From Haematobia irritans (taxonomy: Eukaryota; Arthropoda; Insecta; Diptera; Muscidae), in NCBI RefSeq assembly GCF_050003625.1, contig NC_134401.1, positions 98,000,852 through 98,064,851 of the forward strand: a DNA stretch of 64,000 nt, read 5' to 3'. Position numbers and translations under genes: made by a program. Of the stretch, positions 44,270 through 55,202 are shown one piece after another. A model generated the notes under the pieces. The model was not told the DNA's origin. It did no database searches and saw only the letters and a list, made by a program, of their open reading frames with translations. Position 1 is the first letter of the stretch. Each line of letters starts with the position of its first letter.

Positions 44270-45290
44270 GATGGGCTATATCGGTCCAGGTTTTGATATA
44301 GTCCCCATATAAACCGAACTCCCGATTTGGGGTCTTGGGGTCGTAGTTTTTATCCAATTTGACTGAAATTGGAAATCTAGAGGTATTTTAGGACCATAAA
44401 GAGATGTGCCGAAAATGGTGAGTATCGGTCCATATTTTGGTATAGACCCCCATATAGACCGATTTCCCCATTTTACTTCTTGGACTTCTAGAATCCGAAG
44501 TTTTTATCCTATTTGCCTGAAATTGGAAATCTAGAGGTATTTTCGGGCCATAAAGAGGTGTGCCGAAAACGGTGAGTATCAGTCCATGTTTTGGTATAGC
44601 CCCCATATGGACCGATCTCCCGATTTTACTTCTTGGGCTTATAGAAACCGCAGTTTTTATTCAATTTACCTGAAATTGGAAATCTAGAGGTATTGTAGGA
44701 CCACAAATACGTCTGCCAAAAATTGTGAGTATCGGTCCATATTTTGGTATAGCCCCCATATAGGCCGATCTCCCGATTTTACTTCTTGGGCTTATAGAAA
44801 CCGCAGTTTTTATTCAATTTACCTGAATTTGGAAATCTAGAGGTATTGTAGGACCAAAAATACGTGTGCCTAAAATTGTGAGTATCGGTCCATGTTTTGG
44901 TATGGTCCCCATATAAAACGACCTCCCGATTGGGGGTCTTGGTCTTATAGAAACAGTAGTTTTTATCCAATTTGTCTGAAATTGGAAATCTAGAGGTATT
45001 TTAGGACCATAAAGAGATGTGCCGAAAATGGTGAGTATCGGTCCATATTTTGGTATAGCCCCCATATAGACCGATTTCCCCATTTTACTTCTTGGGCTTC
45101 TAGAATCCGAAGTTTTTATCCTATTTGCCTGAAATTGGAAATCTAGAGGTATTTTCGGGTCATAAAGAGGTGTGCCGAAAACGGTGAGTATCGGTCCATA
45201 TTTTAGTATAGCCCCCATAAGACCGATCTCCCGATTTAACTCCTTGGGTTTCTAGAAACCGTAGTTTTTATCTGATTTGCCTGAAATATT
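44270..45290. repeat. 153-bp tandem units of the nested HINE
   Basis: Units with TCGGTCCATATTTTGGTATA at about 153-154 bp spacing, with CCGATCTCCCGATTTTACTT and GAAATCTAGAGGTATTTT. Closely related to the array at 4330-5300. Confidence 0.85.
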
Positions 45291-46565
45291 CTGGTATATC
45301 TGGTATTTTAGGCTCACAAAAACGTGTATCGGATTAAGTTGTTATCGGTTCATTTGGTAATGCCTCCATATAGACCGACTTCACTTCTTGAGGGTATAGA
45401 AGGCGCACTGATCATGAAAATTGTTTGAAACTCAATGTAAAATTTCCAGATTTTACTTTCTTAATTTTCTTGCACACTTACAAGAGATGTTAATGATTCC
45501 TCTAAAACTCAAACAAAAATGGTTCTTATAAATCCAGAATCTGATATAGTCCTCATAGGTGAAATCTTTAAATTTATCTTCGGGAAGTGTCCTCAAGCCC
45601 TCCTGAAATTTCAAAGGAAACCCTAATATTTGGTTCATGGTGGTGGGTATTTAAGATTCGGCCCGGCCGAACTTAGTGCTGTATATACTTGTTTCTTCTT
45701 CATATGGGGCCGTTTTGCCGAGATTTCGACCTTCAGACGCTCCAATAACGCCATATAATAGTCACTGTTGATGGTTTTTCCCTTCTCAAGATAATCGATA
45801 AAAATTATTCCATGCGCATCCCAAAAAACAGAGGCCATTACTTTGCCAGCGGACTTTTGAGTCTTTCCACGCTTCGGAGACGGTTCACCGGCCGCTGTAC
45901 ACTCAGCCGACTGTCGATTGAACTCAGGAGTGTAATGATGGAGCCATGTTTCATTCATTGTCACGTATCGACGGAAAAACTCGGGTGTATTACGAGTTAA
46001 CAGCTGCAAACACCGCTCAGAATCATCAACACGTTGTTGTTTTTGGTAAAATGTGAGCTCGCGCGGCACCCATTTTGCACAGAGCTTCCGCATATCCAAA
46101 TATTGATGAATGATATGACCAACACGTTCCTTTGATATCTCTAAGGCCTCTACTATCTCGATCAACTTCATTTTACGGTCATTCAAAATCATTTTGTCAA
46201 AATCATCTTTCGGGCGTCCACTGCGTTCACCGTCCTCCGAGCTCATTTCACCACGCTTGAATTTTGCAAACCAATCAATTATTGTTGATTTCCCTGGGGC
46301 AGAGTCCGGAAACTCATTATCAAGCCAGGTTTTTGCCACCTTATCTTTTCCCTTCAGAAAACAGTATTTTATCAAAACACGAAATTCTTTTTTTTTTCAT
46401 TTTTTTTCACAATAACAAAAGTTGCTTCACAAAAGACGCTCTATCTCACAAACTAATTGACTTTGACACTAATCATTTGAAGGTTGGTACTATATAAAAA
46501 TACTATGCATTTAATACTACCGACGCCATCTATATGTCAGACCGGGGACTTATCAGCCAACCTGT

Positions 46566-47560
46566 TAAGAAGAAGTTGATAAAATGCTCCAAGAAGGTTG
46601 CGAAGACAGTAATAAAAACATTAAGAAATAAAATCCCAGAAAATATATGTAGCTTCATAAATTGAAAATGAAGTTAAAAAAGTGGATGAATAATTATTCT
46701 GCGTAATATTTTAAATCGAACCATTTATATATGTTTTTTAATATGCAATATGTGCACAAGATTTCTTTGCGATATCTTTACTGGTGTTTTTGAATCAAAA
46801 TACCAGCCCAATTGGAAAAAAAAATGGGCGAAATATTTTAACAAAAAACAATAACGGGCGTTTCATGTATGCCTCCTATTTACTGTCCAATATGCGGTGA
46901 AATCTCTCAGAAGTGGACACCCACGTCCACCTAAATTTTGTCTACATTTGGGAGGTTTCCAGTTATGAGAGATTAATTTTAATGTGTTAATATAGCAAAG
47001 GGTTAATATAGTTGAAAGGTTTCACTATATGTACAATGAATACACTTACCATGATGTGTTTTCCATATATCCTTTAAGATGTGAGACATCTCGAAGGATG
47101 TTCATGTTGGCAGGTAATTGATGGGACAATGTCAACCTTTTCTACTTCTTGATGTCAAGAATAAATAGGAGCTCATAAACAATTTCCCATTACACTTTAA
47201 CTATAATTTAAAATGTGAGTGTTTCAATAGTTTTATGGTGGGCCTGGAGTAGTTCATCATACAATTCATTATCACTGAGTTGCTTTTCTCATTCATACCA
47301 TTCTCTGAATTTTAGTTATTTATATTTTATGTATATTGCACTCCCCTCTTTTGGTTCGAAATCAGTACCAAAACCTTTAGTGTAAAGAAAAAAAATCTTC
47401 GGAATTGAGTACGCCTTTTTTATCAGTGCATAGTTGAAAATTTTGTTGGGAAATTTATCATTAAAATTTCGACTCAAATAAAAAAAACATAATCGTATGA
47501 AATCTTATAAACGTATTATTCTATCTAACGGTAAAATAATTATAAATATTTAAATAATAA
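46566..47560. other. No gene seen; one inverted-repeat patch
   Basis: AT-rich DNA. At about 46898-46975 AAATCTCTCAGAAGTGGAC and GTCTACATTTGGGAGG, TGAGAGATT form an imperfect inverted repeat that may be a small MITE. Nothing else is recognised. Confidence 0.45.
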
Positions 47561-47564
47561 CACA

Positions 47565-47770
47565 ATAAATAATTGAGTATCTCAATTAAAAAATTAATCG
47601 AGTTTTGCGACAAAAATCAATTATATTTGTAATTGAACCAATTAAAACACTTATGTAAAGTGCCGAAGAAGTTAACTAATTTTTTAATCAAATTAATTTT
47701 TTAATTAATTTTGTGATTGATACTACAATTTTCGTGATAGAAGCAATTTTCTATTTTCATGTTAGCCTGA
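47565..47770. mobile_element. MITE-A fragment
   Basis: AATTAATCGAGTTTTGCGAC, ATTTGTAATTGAACC and GTGATTGATACTACAATTTT match MITE-A. Both ends are lacking. Confidence 0.6.
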
Positions 47771-47891
47771 TATCAATGCAGGCTGTTCCACTGTCCAAAT
47801 CATTTAATCTACATATTATCACAATATTTATTCGAACTTATTGATTAACGGAATTTATATTATTAAGTTACTGAAAAGAAAATGCCATATA

Positions 47892-49997
47892 CACACAAAA
47901 AGTTATCACCAAAATTTTTCAGTTAAACACTTAATTGAATTTGGAAACGGATTCAATTAATATGTTAATAGATTCAATTAATTATTTAATCAAATCCAAA
48001 TAAAACCCAATTAAAAAAATGATTGATATTTGTTACGTTTCCAACTAAAATATTAATTGATTCAATCAATTTGTTAATCAATTCGGAAATAATTTTCAAT
48101 TACAAACGTGATTGAAATTTTTTCCGTTTCCAATTACACATGTGATTGATCCAATCACCTTTGTGATTGAAACTGAATAATTTTGAGCAATGGAAAGAGC
48201 GAAAAGAGAACAAGAGAACGGGTATTTATTCAACAATGTATGATGGAGAGATCAGTCTGTGGAAGTAACTCGTAACGAACGGTTGGGTTTTTGTTTTTCG
48301 CGTAAATTGAAAAACATGATTGGCGACATTCTGTCTGCTGCATTCAAAATGTGTGCATAAATATTTTGAACGCAACAACAAATCATAGCAAAGGGTTGAA
48401 ATAAATAAAGTGTGCAACAACAAACGGCCACGTGGTAAAGGTTTGAAAAAATATATAAGAGAACGCATTTGAAATTACCTGTGTTTGTGTTTTGTGGTAT
48501 TGTAAAAATGGAAAACAATCTACGTTTATTGAAGGTAATAAATTGTGAAATGTGAATACAGTTTTCGATTGAAGCCTGTTTACATTAAACGGACTAAAAT
48601 AATATATTTTTTATTCATTTCTTTTAGTGACCAATTTTATTTCGTGAAATTGACCAGTCAATCCCATCAACTCCATCATTTTATCAAATATATAAGAATA
48701 TGTTAGCAATAAAAAAGTGGGTACCGTATTGATCTTTTAAAATTATAAGTTTTGTCACTCCTAGTTTTCTTAAAACCAAGAGCGGTATGGGTTTGTTGGA
48801 AGATTCACTTTGAAGTTGCGAAGTGGCGTTGGCATTAAATTGCATTTTTGTTTTACCTGCCTTTTTCAGTTTGAACCCAAGTAGAGAGCAGTATATCTGG
48901 TATATAAACTAATGAGCTGAATTATGTAATGGTAAAAAGTTCTTTCCTTTGGATTTAAAAATATGAAAAATATCCGAAAATAAAAAAATTTGTATTTCCC
49001 ATTTATATTTTTTTCTATTTCCAGAATTTGCAAAGTATCATCAATATAATACCAAATATTACACTGCTTTCCCATTATTTTTGTCTTTGATTGGTTCAAA
49101 TTTTAATAGACGATTTTAATGTGTGGAAATTTTGGAAAGGAATTGTTGCTAAAATTAAATTACCGAGCTCCTTAATACACCTTTTTATGCTAAAAGACTA
49201 CAACTGCAAAGGAAGATTATAAATCTGCAACCTGGAACTAAGAATTGAACTTGATATTCTATGCAGGTAATGTTTAACAAAATTAACTTTTGATTGAACA
49301 AAATTAAATTCGAATTATGGTGTTTACTTTCAGAAAAACTAATTTAGCTTACAGTCTGCTGATTTATTGGAGATCTAGGCGCATCTACATATTAGACGGA
49401 ACATGCTAACATGGTTATTATTATAAGGAAGATAATGATTTATATAATTTATTTTTTCACCCTATAGTTGTTATTGATAGTAATTGTATTTGTAAGTTAC
49501 GTTAGAACAAAACACAAATGACAAGAACCAAATTTATTTGTCTATTGCATAATTCAAAAAATAATAAAATATTAAATACGTTTTATAAGAAACACATATT
49601 TTTTTTTTTCAAAATAAAAAAAAACTAACTACGATTTTGGGGTCGCAATATATAAATTTTTTGATCAAATTTATAGCCAATTTCAATTAATTATTTAATT
49701 GAGTGAATCAAATAGTTGATTGATTTTTGTCGCGAAATTAATTAAAATTTTAATTGATTCAATTAAAACTGTGATTGATTTTTATGTTAAAAATCAATCA
49801 CGTTTTTAATTGATTCAATCACACAATTAATTGATTCCGTGACAAAAGTCAATTAAATTTTTAATTAAAAATCGTGTTGGTTTTCAATCAAAATGGGTGA
49901 TTGATACTATCATTTTCGTGCTTGAAGACATTTCAATTAAAAAAATGATTGAATCCGCAATTTTCGTGATTGAAATCAAAAAAAAATTTTTTGTGTG
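47892..49997. mobile_element. 2.1-kb MITE-A-type element with unique interior, TA flanks
   Basis: Ends CACACAAAAAG and TTTTTTGTGTG, flanked by TA at 47890-47891 and 49998-49999. Terminal 300 bp on each side are AATTAATTGATTC-type palindromic DNA. The 1.46-kb interior (48190-49650) is not repetitive within this window and includes ATG-to-donor and acceptor-like signals near 48519-48900. The TA duplication points to a Tc1/mariner-type element. No transposase was recognised. Confidence 0.7.
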
Positions 49998-50162
49998 TAT
50001 CCAAGCCTGACTATACATATGTTTCAGTGTTGGCCACTACACATTTCCATAGTCTTTAGCGAAATCTGGTCGGGTGAGATGATTTAATTTGGTTCTTTTA
50101 TTCTAATTCCTTATGAAATTATTCTTCCCAAATTTAACCATTTTTTTCACCACCACTGGTGA

Positions 50163-50568
50163 ATAAATTTTCTATAGAAATAAAATATGGACAAAATATT
50201 CGGTAGAAATAAAATGTTGACAAAATTTTCTATAGAATTAAAATTTTGGCAAAATTTTCTATAGAAATAAAATTTTGACAAAATTTTCTATAGAATTAAA
50301 AATTTGACAAAATGTTCTATAGAATTAAAGTTTTGACAAAATTTTCTATAGAAATAAAATTTTGACAAAATTTTCTATAGAAATAAAATTTTGACAAAAT
50401 TTTCTATAAAAATAAAATTTTGACAAAATTTTGTATAGAAATAAAATTTTGACAAAATTTTCTATAGAAATAAAATTTTGACAAAATTTTGTATAGAAAT
50501 GAAATTTTGGCAAAATTTTCTATAGAAATAAAATTTTGACAGAATTTTCTATACAAATAAAATTTTGT
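50163..50568 (-). repeat. 29-bp minisatellite preceding a HINE
   Basis: About 14 well-conserved units, directly joined to the HINE-specific phrase ATTTTTGGCTCGAGTGGCAA. Confidence 0.93.
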
Positions 50569-51855
50569 TCGCAGACAGATGGTAGATTATTTTTGGCTCG
50601 AGTGGCAACCATGAATATGAACCGATATGGACCAATTTTTGTGTGATTGGGGATCGGCTATATATAACTATAGACCGATATGGACCAATTTTGGCATGGT
50701 TGTTAGCGGCCATATACTAACACCAAGTTTCAAATTTCAACCGGATCGGATGAATTTTGCTCCTCCAAGAGGTTCCGGAGGTCAAATCTGGGGAACATTT
50801 TATATGGGGACTATATATAATTATGGACCGATGTGGACCAATTTTTGCATGGTGGTTAGAGACCATTTACTAACACGACGTACTAAATTTCAACTGAATT
50901 GGATGAATTTTGCTCCTTCAAGAGGTTCCGGAGGTCAAATCTGGGAATCGATTTATATGGGGGCTTTATATAATTATGGACCGATGTGGACCAATTTTTG
51001 CATGGTTGTTAGAGACCATATACTAACACCATGTACCAAACTTCAGCCGGATCGGATGAAATTTGCTTCTCTTAGAGGCCTCGCAAGCCAAATCGGGGGA
51101 TCGGTTTATATGGGGGCTATATATAATTATGGACCGATGTGGACCAATTTTTGCATAGTTGGTAGAGACCATATACTAACACCATGTACCAAATTTCAGC
51201 CGGATTGGATGAAATTTGCTTCTCTTAGAGGCCTCGCAAGCCAAATCGGGGGATCGGTTTATGTGGGGGCTATATATAATTATGGACCGATGTGGACCAA
51301 TTTTTGCATGGTTGTTAGAGACCATCTACTGACACCATGTACCAAATTTCAGCCGGATCGGATGAAATTTGCTTCTCATAGAGGCCTCGCAAGCCAAATA
51401 GGGGGATCGGTTTATATGGGGGCTATATATAATTAAGGACCGATGTGGACCAATTTTTGCATGGTTGTTAGAGACCATATACTAACACCATGTACCAAAT
51501 TTCAGCCGGATCGGATGAAATTAGCTTCTCTTAGAGGCCTCGCAAGCCAATTTTTGGGGTCCGTTTATATGGGGGCTATACCTAAAAGTGGACCGATATG
51601 GCCCATTTGCAATACCATCCGACCTACATCAATAGCAACTACTTGTGCCAAATTTCAAGTCGATAGCTTGTTTCGTTCGGAAGTTAGCGTGATTTCAACA
51701 GACGGACGGACGGACGGACATGCTCAGATCGACTCAGAATTTCACCACGACCCAGAATATATATACTTTATGGGGTCTTAGAGCAATATTTCGATGTGTT
51801 ACAAACGGAATGACAAAGTTAATATACCCCCCATCCTATGGTGGAGGGTATAAAA
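50569..51855. mobile_element. HINE type I element
   Basis: Follows the minisatellite with ATTATTTTTGGCTCGAGTGG, then five or more 153-bp units (GGACCGATGTGG at 50825, 50978, 51131, 51284 and 51437) and the terminal block GACGGACGGACGGACATGC, ACGACCCAGAATATATATAC, ATGGTGGAGGGTATA. The hairpin end is not present next to it. A frame of 269 codons (50627-51436) is open only because the unit is 51 codons long. Confidence 0.82.
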
Positions 51856-52400
51856 ATACATTCACTGAAAAAAATATTGTGTGTGATTCATTTCGCGATT
51901 TAAGCAGATTTTTTTAAACTAATTTTCATGAACTAAAGTTACGTTACTGGTTAAAAAAAATTGTCGGTGGGTATTGAAATAAAATTTAATTGAAAAACAT
52001 AATTTTGAGCTTAAGACCTTCGTCGTCATAGCTTTATCCTCATTTATGATTATAATTTACTTATAAGTATAAATATGAAATAAATAAATAAATAAAAAAC
52101 ATAACTTTCAAAGCCAAATGATTAAAATAATCAAATTATTCTAATAATCGCAAAAAAATACATTAAAATAGACTAAATTAAATTTAATATAATTAATGTG
52201 TAGATGTAATTATATTAAATTAGACTGAAATCCATTAAATTAAATTTCATTAAATTACTAAAATAAAATTAAATAAGTTTTCGTTGTTTAAATGAAAAAA
52301 TTGGATATTAAATTAATATAAAAATTTCTACAACTGCTTTCTTCCATAGAAATCGTAGAGAAATTTCAAATTTCAGATATTTTAATCAAACACGAATACA
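51856..52400. other. AT-rich spacer, no feature
   Basis: Low-complexity DNA with many ATTAAATTAAAT runs. No gene or element end. Confidence 0.6.
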
Positions 52401-53842
52401 GGGAGTATAATGGAACTCATGTTATTACTTTATCCATTAGCTTTTCTGTTTCAACTTTCACCATAGTTTTCCATCTATCACTGACACACTACGAAGTGCA
52501 AGCAAGCATTGTATGTTTGTTGAGTCTATAATTGGCATCTGATGTATGTACGGGTACGACTGACGGCAAATGTTGCCTAAATGGTCCTAATATTGTCTCT
52601 GTGTGGCATATGTGAAGAACAATAGTTTTCTTTACGGAATTCACTGTATATGGACGTTACAAGAAATCAACAAACGTTTGGCAAAAACAACACAAGGTAT
52701 GATTGGGATCCATGTTAACCAACAAAACAAAAGCAACAATAACACACAATACACACTTTCACCAAAACAAAAAACCCCGAACGTTTTAGCTCATAAGCTC
52801 ACAAGCTCTCTTAGCCCGAGTTTTACTACGATTTCGTTGTTTTTTTTTCTTGTTTGCTCGGCTATTCTAAGAACTAAGCCCGGCTAAAGTTGGCAAAGAA
52901 CAGAAAAAGCTTTCGTTGAGGACCCAACAACGACCATTCACCAACGACAATTCATTACAATAAAAACAAAATTGCAATAACCAAGGGGCACTGAGACCGC
53001 GGACGGGAGAGACTTCGACTGAAATGGATAAAAAATGTGAAAAGTGCTGAAACCAGAGCAAAAATAATGTTGAAACATTTGTGGGCTGTATGTCGGTCGT
53101 TGGTAGTTGGTAGCTGAATGTTTTTGTTTTTGTTCCTTAACATGTAAATCCCTCCATAAACACGAATGTACTTGGGCCCTTTGCTGTTATTGTTGTTGTT
53201 GTTGCTGTTTATCCTCGGATGTAGGTATGCACGTGAGAGTGTATGTTAATATTTTGCTTCGTCTCATTATTGTGTTTACATTTTTTTTAGTTTCACATGC
53301 ACGTTTTACCCGCATCTATACATACTCACAAAACGCTATATTCTCTTCACTCGTCATTGCCGGTACGCACGCCAGTCACTATATTGTTACATACGAATAG
53401 GGTTGCCAAATGTTCGAATATGTTATGTTTGTTTTAATGTACTTGATTTCGACCTTCACTGACGAAGCTTTAAATCTAGGTTCATGAAACTTAAAACTGG
53501 ATACAGATGCCTATTAACGAACATTCTTTTCCAGTCGATGCCGCCGCCGAATATGTCGACTCATCTCGACTCAAATTTAGCCGCAAATAATCAAAAATAT
53601 CGATTTACATCAGAAAAATTTATTAATAATTGTCATATTTTTGCCAAAAATTTTGAACCTTTCACCCACAATTTTTTCCAATTCAGATTGAGTGCTTTCA
53701 GTTCAATCACAAAAATGAATAAATCAATAAAAAAAAGTCATAAGCAATGAAAATAAAATCAAAAATTTGAAACTATGCTAGTTGACTTATTCACCAATAG
53801 AAGGTTTTGCGACAACTTTACATTTTTTGTTGAGTTTAAATG
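52401..53842. other. Probably unique DNA, possible regulatory or leader sequence
   Basis: Composition shifts toward balanced base use, with CA-rich and GTT-repeat tracts (TGTTATTGTTGTTGTTGTTG near 53185) typical of fly promoters, introns and 5' leaders. No element ends or strong coding frame. The stretch 52880-53130 (GACCGCGGACGGGAGAGACT, CGACTGAAATGG) has the look of an untranslated leader, but no transcript evidence can be seen. Confidence 0.3.
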
Positions 53843-54421
53843 CACAGAAGAAAAGCAGGCCCGGTTCCAAAGATTTTGTCTTTACTTTAAAAATGTTGGT
53901 ATTGATTCCGAGCCAAAGAAGCGGAGAATACAAGTAAGGATAATTTTAAGACACAATTCCCTTTTAAATTTGGGTTTTGTGTACTTGCTTCTAGGAATCA
54001 AATTTTAATTTTTCGCTTTTTCAGCTTTTTTTTTTCTTCATATGCTATCAAAGTCCTTTAAAAACGAGTTAAATTATACTATGTTTCAAGTAAAAAACGC
54101 CTTTAAAATAAAGTGTTGAAAAACATGTCCTATTTTTTAACGAAAAAAGACAACAAATTAAAAGACAATTCCATGAATTTTAAAGAATTTTTCTGAATTA
54201 TTAAAGTCAAGTTGACCTTAGCCCAACAATTTTCCTTTCATATTATGATACCCATTACACTTAATTATATGGACAATACGATTTCATTGAAAAAAGTATC
54301 GGCTTTTGGACAAGGAAAAAAGCTTTATATTAGAGAAATTCGTCTTCTATGCTAAGCGAAATTTGCATTCGTATATTAAAGACATGAAATCTTTGGCCTC
54401 ACGACAATACTTTTTTCAGTG
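53843..54421. mobile_element. MITE-B, tandem copy 1
   Basis: Begins CACAGAAGAAAAGCAGGCCC and ends CTTTTTTCAGTG with MITE-B landmarks (GATTCCGAGCCAAAGAAGCGG, CTTTTTCAGCTTTTTTTTTC, GTCAAGTTGACCTTAGCCC). Shares its end with the next copy. Confidence 0.78.
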
Positions 54422-55077
54422 CACTGAAAAAAAAGCATGCCCGGTTCCAAAGATTTTGTCTTTACTTTAAAAAATTTGGTATTGATTCCGAGCCAAAGAA
54501 GCGGAGAATACAATTGAGGATACATTTAAGACACAATTCTCTTTTAAATTTGGGTTTTGAGTACTTGCTTCTAGGCAGCAAATTTTAAGTTTCCGCTTTT
54601 TCAGCTTTTTTTCGTCATATGCTATCAAAGTCCTTTAAAACCGAGTTAACGACAACTTTATTTTCCAAATTAAGACTCGACTTCCAGTTAAAATTATGCT
54701 ATGTTCCAAGTGAAAAACTTCTTTAAAATAAAGTTTTGAAAAACATGTCCTACATTTGAACGATTTTTTGCTTTGTAGTCAAGATGCAAAAAGACAACAA
54801 ATTTAAAGACAATTTCATTAAATTTAAAGAATTTTTCTGAATTATTAAAGTCAAGTTGACCTTAGCCCAAACATCTTTTCTTTCATGTTATGATACCCAT
54901 TTTTAAGTGAAATAACTTAATTATAAGGACAAAAATATTTCATTGAAAGGTTTTTCGACTTTTGGACAAAGAAAAAAAATTTATATTAGAGAAATGCGTC
55001 TTCTATGCTAAGCAAAATTGGCATTCGTATTTTAAAGACATGAAATCTTTGACCTCACGACAATATTTTTTTCAGTG
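54422..55077. mobile_element. MITE-B, tandem copy 2
   Basis: Begins CACTGAAAAAAAAGCATG and ends TTTTTTTCAGTG; same orientation as copy 1 and very similar along its length. Confidence 0.82.
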
Positions 55078-55200
55078 TGGGGACACATGAACTAGAACTT
55101 GCAGCACATAAGACAGAGCTGTTGCTTAACACGCGGCGACACGTACCAACCCTTATCGACATGCAGATAGACGATGTCGTTATTCAAACGAGGGACGGTA
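55078..55200 (+). pseudogene. R1-like LINE fragment C, part 1
   Basis: R1-clade RT segment HELELAAHKTELLLNTRRHV, PTLIDMQIDDVVIQTRDGI. It stops at the MITE-E insertion. The next expected R1 residues (YLGIRLD...) occur 8 kb away at 63258, so parts 1 to 3 appear to be one LINE copy split by insertions. Confidence 0.75.
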
Positions 55201-55202
55201 TC

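Larger units (their letters stand above)
42946..45691. mobile_element. HINE type I element nested in Himar1
   Basis: Starts TATACCCAC and continues after a MITE-A insertion as CACCATAGAATGGTGACGGG, GTATAATAAGTTTG, then TTCCGACTATATAAAGTATA. Tandem units follow, and it ends TTCGGCCCGGCCGAAC with GTGCTGTATATACTTG. It sits in a run of T's of the Himar1 gene with two extra T's in total, matching the T-T insertion preference reported for Helentrons. Confidence 0.85.
42632..46402 (-). pseudogene. Himar1 transposase copy 3, split and mutated
   Basis: Transposase on the minus strand, 5' part 46402-45692 and 3' part 42945-42632. Next to the start an extra A in the A-run shifts the frame. The helix-turn-helix part has an in-frame deletion (RPKDDFDKMILN). 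The first catalytic Asp is changed: TMNETWLHHY in place of TMDETWLHHY. The HINE separates HMKKK from VLFHQDNAPC. A further extra base after MLAGKK shifts the last part (FGCNEEVIAETEAYFEAK ... RNYVE). The second and third catalytic Asp codons remain. Non-functional in several independent ways. Confidence 0.92.
42564..46565 (-). mobile_element. Himar1 copy 3, split by a 2.7-kb nested insertion
   Basis: Minus-strand Himar1 with terminal repeats at 42564 and 46565, TA at 46566-46567. Transposase sequence runs inward from both sides but breaks at a T-run (42946/45692), where a HINE is inserted. Outside the insertion about 1.26 kb of Himar1 remain. Confidence 0.93.

Noticed and set aside
48226..48518. 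Minus-strand ORFs of 80-88 codons
   Set aside because: Low-complexity Phe/Leu-rich frames without splice support or motifs.
50627..51436. 269-codon ORF
   Set aside because: Same HINE repeat translation; no domain, and related copies elsewhere are broken at random positions.
53775..54008. 77-codon ORF
   Set aside because: Covers the left end of a MITE-B; the same segment in the tandem copy is not open in the same way.
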